Shown here piece by piece: positions 5,590 to 7,761 of a stretch of 7,761 nucleotides of DNA. Made by a program: the position numbers and the translations under genes. The stretch is from NCBI GenBank assembly GCA_003514205.1, contig DORQ01000282.1, forward strand, positions 407 through 8,167. Direction: 5' to 3'. Positions within the stretch are counted from its first letter, which is position 1. Each line of letters begins with the position of its first letter. The notes below the pieces were generated by a model. That model did not search any database, was not told where the DNA came from, and saw only the letters and a program-made list of their open reading frames with translations. This DNA comes from Acidimicrobiaceae bacterium (GTDB lineage: Bacteria > Actinomycetota > Acidimicrobiia > Acidimicrobiales > Microtrichaceae).

Positions 5590-6249
5590 CTACATCGCTC
5601 GAATCTCAAGCTCCTTGCGGTTCTTGATCCGGTATACCCCGTCGTTCTGTTCCAACCACTCAAGACGAACGAAGCTCGAAATCGACTTGTTCACTCGCTC
5701 CCGTGAAGCGCCCACCAGGCCAGCAAGTTCCTCCTGGGTAATGGGGATCTCAAACTCGTCTCGATCACCAGCGATCTCCAGAAGATGCTTGGCTGTCCGC
5801 GCGGTGACATCCAGAAAGAACGCGTCAGCGAGAGCGCTGTCCATCGCTCGCAGCCGTCGCGTGAGCAGGCCCACGACCTTCCAGAGCAAGTTCGGCTGTG
5901 CGTTCCAGAGCGCTAACAGGGGCTCGAAAGGCATCGCGAGAACCTGTGAGGCCTCAAGTGCCCGGGCCTCTGCGGAACGGCCAAGCCCATCAAACAAGGC
6001 CATCTCGCCGAACAGATCGCCCTCTTCCATGAGTGCAACCATGGATTCACGACCGTCGAAGGACTTGTTGCTGATTGCGATTCGGCCCTGCTCCACCACA
6101 TAGAGGGTGTCGGCAGCCGCTCCTTCCTCGAAGATGACGTCGCCTCGCACCAACTCCATCGATTCAGATCGGTCGAGCAGGGCCTGCAACACATCCTCGT
6201 CGAGGTCTTCGAAGAATTCGATACTGCGGAGAATCTCGCGGTTGATCAC
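5590..6249 (-). CDS. Crp/Fnr-family transcriptional regulator
   Basis: A 219-residue regulator with an N-terminal cyclic-nucleotide-binding beta-barrel (about 11-125) and a C-terminal Crp-type winged helix (about 146-215). The effector-pocket signature GEMALFDGLGRSAEARA (81-97) keeps the Glu 82 and Arg 91-Ser 92 that bind the cAMP ribose-phosphate in CRP proteins, so cAMP or a related nucleotide is a plausible ligand. There is no cluster of cysteines for an Fnr iron-sulfur centre. The recognition helix lies in TQEELAGLVGASRERVNKSISSF (171-193). The GTG start is preceded by TACATT at the spacing expected for a leaderless transcript. The gene is convergent with the hydrolase and divergent from ispDF; it may control itself, ispDF or distant genes. 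Confidence 0.93.
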   Translation of the reverse strand: MINREILRSIEFFEDLDEDVLQALLDRSESMELVRGDVIFEEGAAADTLYVVEQGRIAISNKSFDGRESMVALMEEGDLFGEMALFDGLGRSAEARALEASQVLAMPFEPLLALWNAQPNLLWKVVGLLTRRLRAMDSALADAFFLDVTARTAKHLLEIAGDRDEFEIPITQEELAGLVGASRERVNKSISSFVRLEWLEQNDGVYRIKNRKELEIRAM

Positions 6250-6376
6250 TTCGCCAATGTAGCGGTCTCATCGTCGCCCAGCGGTACGCGATCCGATTCT
6301 GCTCACCGACGCGGCCGAGGGTGCGTCCAGCGCTGCAGAAACCGGTCGACGAGCCGCTCGCGTTAGGGTTGAAGCC
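6250..6376. promoter_or_regulatory. Divergent promoter region between crp/fnr and ispDF
   Basis: On the minus strand TACATT (6261 down to 6256) ends six bases before the regulator GTG. On the plus strand TAGGGT (6364-6369) ends seven bases before the ispDF ATG. Both fit TANNNT -10 elements for leaderless mRNAs, and neither start has a Shine-Dalgarno. I found no clear -35 elements and no TGTGA-N6-TCACA type Crp site between them. CAGCGCTG (6329-6336) is a short palindrome of unknown meaning. Confidence 0.4.
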
Positions 6377-7543
6377 ATGTCGGTCTGGGCGATTGTTGTA
6401 GCAGGAGGTTCCGGCCGGAGATTCGGTGCGCCAAAGCAGTTCGAGCCGTTGCTCGGTCAGCGGCGAGTGATTGACGTGGCCACAGCCACAGCGAAACACT
6501 GCTGCGACGGGGTGGTGGTGGTACTCCCGCCTACCATGATCAACCAGCCGGTCGAAGGCGCTACCGCTGTCGTGGCGGGAGGCGAAACTCGGTCGGACTC
6601 AGTGAGAAGTGGATTGGCCGCAGTCCCCGCCGATGCGGAGATCATTCTGGTTCACGATGCCGCGCGACCTGGAGCAAGCGTCGAACTCTTCGCTTCGGTG
6701 ATCGAATCGATCAAACACGGAGCAGACGGCGCAGTTCCGGTCGTTGCTGTGGTGGATACCCTTCGAACCCGAGGCGGAACCGCTGCGGATCGTGATCAAC
6801 TCGTCGCCGTTCAGACTCCCCAAGCTTTCGCGGCTCAGATCCTTCGTGCGGCGCACAGCAGCGGTGAGTCTGCCACTGACGACGCATCGCTGGTGGATGC
6901 CTGCGGTGGGCGAGTCGACCATGTGGAGGGTGAGACCTCAAACTTCAAGATCACCGAAGTCGGAGACCTTCAACGGATGCGAGAAGAACTTCAACCCTCT
7001 GCGAGTTCGAGTAGCCGCGATCTTCTGGCAGTTTTGGGCACGTTGCGCGTTGGCAATGGGTTCGATGTTCACCGATTCTCCACCGATACTGATCGGCAAC
7101 TCGTGCTCGGCGGCGTTCACTTTCCTGGAGAACCCGGCCTGGTCGGGCAAAGCGACGCTGATGTTGTGGCCCACGCCTGCGCAGAGGCACTCCTCGGTGC
7201 AGTCGGGTTGGGCGACCTTGGAAGCCACTTTCCCGATACAGACGAGCAGTATCGTGGCGCCGATTCGATGAAACTTCTCGCCGAAGTGGTAGACCTCGTC
7301 GCTCGGGAGGGCTACCGGGTGTTGAACATCGATTGCTCGGTGATCGCCGAACGTCCAAAGCTTGCACCGGTCCGTCAGACCATGCAGGAACGGCTCGCTC
7401 ACGTGGTTGGTGCACCCGTTTCGGTCAAAGGTCGACGGGCCGAGAAACTTGGGTCCCTCGGACGCAAGGAAGGAATTGCCTGTCTCGCGTCTGCGCTTGT
7501 GGTCGGAGAAGGTGACACACTAGGTACCGCCTTCGAGCAATAG
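6377..7543 (+). CDS. ispDF: Bifunctional IspD/IspF enzyme of the MEP isoprenoid pathway
   Basis: One 388-residue protein joins two non-consecutive steps of isoprenoid precursor synthesis. Residues 1-205 are IspD (MEP cytidylyltransferase), with the nucleotide loop AGGSGRRFGAPKQF (9-22), VHDAARP (92-98), QTPQAF (146-151), TDDASLVDACGG (167-178) and NFKITEVGDL (189-198). After a Ser-rich linker (about 206-222), residues 224-380 are IspF (MEcPP synthase), with metal ligands in GFDVHRF (Asp 230, His 232) and SDADVVAH (His 266), then HFPDTDEQYRGADS (284-297). The usual ATTTE nucleotide-binding stretch is replaced by KGRRAEKLG (351-359), although Glu 356 is kept. IspE, which acts between the two steps, is not in the window. 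The ATG has no Shine-Dalgarno and is probably leaderless. Confidence 0.96.
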   Translation: MSVWAIVVAGGSGRRFGAPKQFEPLLGQRRVIDVATATAKHCCDGVVVVLPPTMINQPVEGATAVVAGGETRSDSVRSGLAAVPADAEIILVHDAARPGASVELFASVIESIKHGADGAVPVVAVVDTLRTRGGTAADRDQLVAVQTPQAFAAQILRAAHSSGESATDDASLVDACGGRVDHVEGETSNFKITEVGDLQRMREELQPSASSSSRDLLAVLGTLRVGNGFDVHRFSTDTDRQLVLGGVHFPGEPGLVGQSDADVVAHACAEALLGAVGLGDLGSHFPDTDEQYRGADSMKLLAEVVDLVAREGYRVLNIDCSVIAERPKLAPVRQTMQERLAHVVGAPVSVKGRRAEKLGSLGRKEGIACLASALVVGEGDTLGTAFEQ

Positions 7544-7578
7544 CTGTCCTGATGGTGTGACACCTCACTGGAGAATTG

Positions 7579-7761
7579 ATGTCCCCGCCCCGTAACAACA
7601 ACCAGCGTCCAAGCACGCCACGGAGCAAGCCTGGAAAGGGTTCCCCTTCGGGGGCCTCGAGCGGTCGAACCGCTTCACGTGGCTCGGCCTCCGGCGGCAC
7701 TGGCAACTCCAGAGCTGGATCGCCAGCTGAATCACGTGGATCCAGGCGACCCAGTGCGGCG
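7579..7761 (+). CDS. N-terminal part of a probable RlmB/SpoU 23S rRNA methyltransferase, cut by the window end
   Basis: Sixty-one codons run open from an ATG at 7579 to the last base. GGAG (7570-7573) lies five bases upstream, a good Shine-Dalgarno, and the gene follows ispDF by 35 bases, so co-transcription is likely. The visible protein (MSPPRNNNQRPSTPRSKPGK...) is low-complexity, rich in Ser, Arg, Gly and Pro, with no folded domain yet. Actinobacterial RlmB proteins carry such basic disordered tails before the SpoU domain and lie downstream of ispF in mycobacteria, which is the reason for the call. The methyltransferase domain itself is not visible, so the identity is inferred from position and composition. 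Confidence 0.6.
   Translation, partial: MSPPRNNNQRPSTPRSKPGKGSPSGASSGRTASRGSASGGTGNSRAGSPAESRGSRRPSAA

Noticed and set aside
5534..5592. TAGCTCG and CGAGCTA 7-bp inverted repeat spanning the convergent gene ends
   Set aside because: The arms are short, separated by 45 bases, and consist largely of the two TAG stop codons in opposite orientation, so chance is sufficient. The inner hairpin is the better terminator candidate.
7556..7569. TGTGA-CACC-TCACT before the rlmB-like gene as a Crp site
   Set aside because: The half-sites are separated by 4 rather than 6 bases and the second ends in T, so it does not fit a Crp-family operator. The small GGTGT-G-ACACC palindrome there is also too short to call.
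1..7761. tRNA or rRNA genes, CRISPR arrays, insertion sequences, transposases, prophage genes
   Set aside because: Reading both strands I saw no transposase motifs, no regularly spaced repeats and no tRNA-like cloverleaf or CCA ends; the window is almost fully accounted for by protein genes.

Overview
The window looks like chromosome of a moderately high-GC actinobacterium. An Acidimicrobiia-type lineage (Ilumatobacter-like) is my best guess, but this rests on gene content and was not tested. The supporting signs are a full-length DisA, a DrrAB-type exporter with a WYL regulator, a fused IspDF, an RlmB-like start with a Ser/Arg/Gly-rich tail, and several genes that appear to be transcribed without a leader.

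Layout. (1) Bases 1-202 hold a coding-looking fragment that ends at base 72, followed by a regulatory region with two inverted repeats. (2) Bases 203-2851 are a same-strand operon: an ABC-2 exporter ATPase, its permease, and a YafY/WYL transcription factor. The regulator reading frame is broken by one in-frame amber codon just after its WYL motif. (3) Bases 2980-3656 are a two-gene toxin-antitoxin module, a Phd-type antitoxin followed by a PIN-domain VapC toxin with a 4-base overlap. (4) Bases 3732-5536 carry disA (c-di-AMP synthase and DNA-structure sensor) and a dienelactone-hydrolase family protein. (5) Bases 5590-6249, on the minus strand, encode a Crp/Fnr-family regulator convergent with the hydrolase. 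(6) From 6377 to the window end are ispDF (bifunctional MEP-pathway enzyme) and the first 61 codons of a probable rlmB (23S rRNA 2'-O-methyltransferase).

How it fits together. In mycobacteria the order disA - carD - ispD - ispF - cysS - rlmB is conserved. This window keeps disA, ispD/F and the rlmB-like start, but has a hydrolase and a Crp/Fnr gene where carD would be, fuses ispD to ispF, and lacks cysS. The exporter operon and the toxin-antitoxin pair lie upstream of disA, so the radA gene often found next to disA is not seen here.

I do not see a convincing new multi-gene system. The most checkable oddities are the amber codon in the WYL regulator, a 13-codon minicistron with a strong Shine-Dalgarno sequence whose stop overlaps the exporter ATPase start, a dyad next to the putative disA promoter, and a changed nucleotide-binding motif in the IspF domain.
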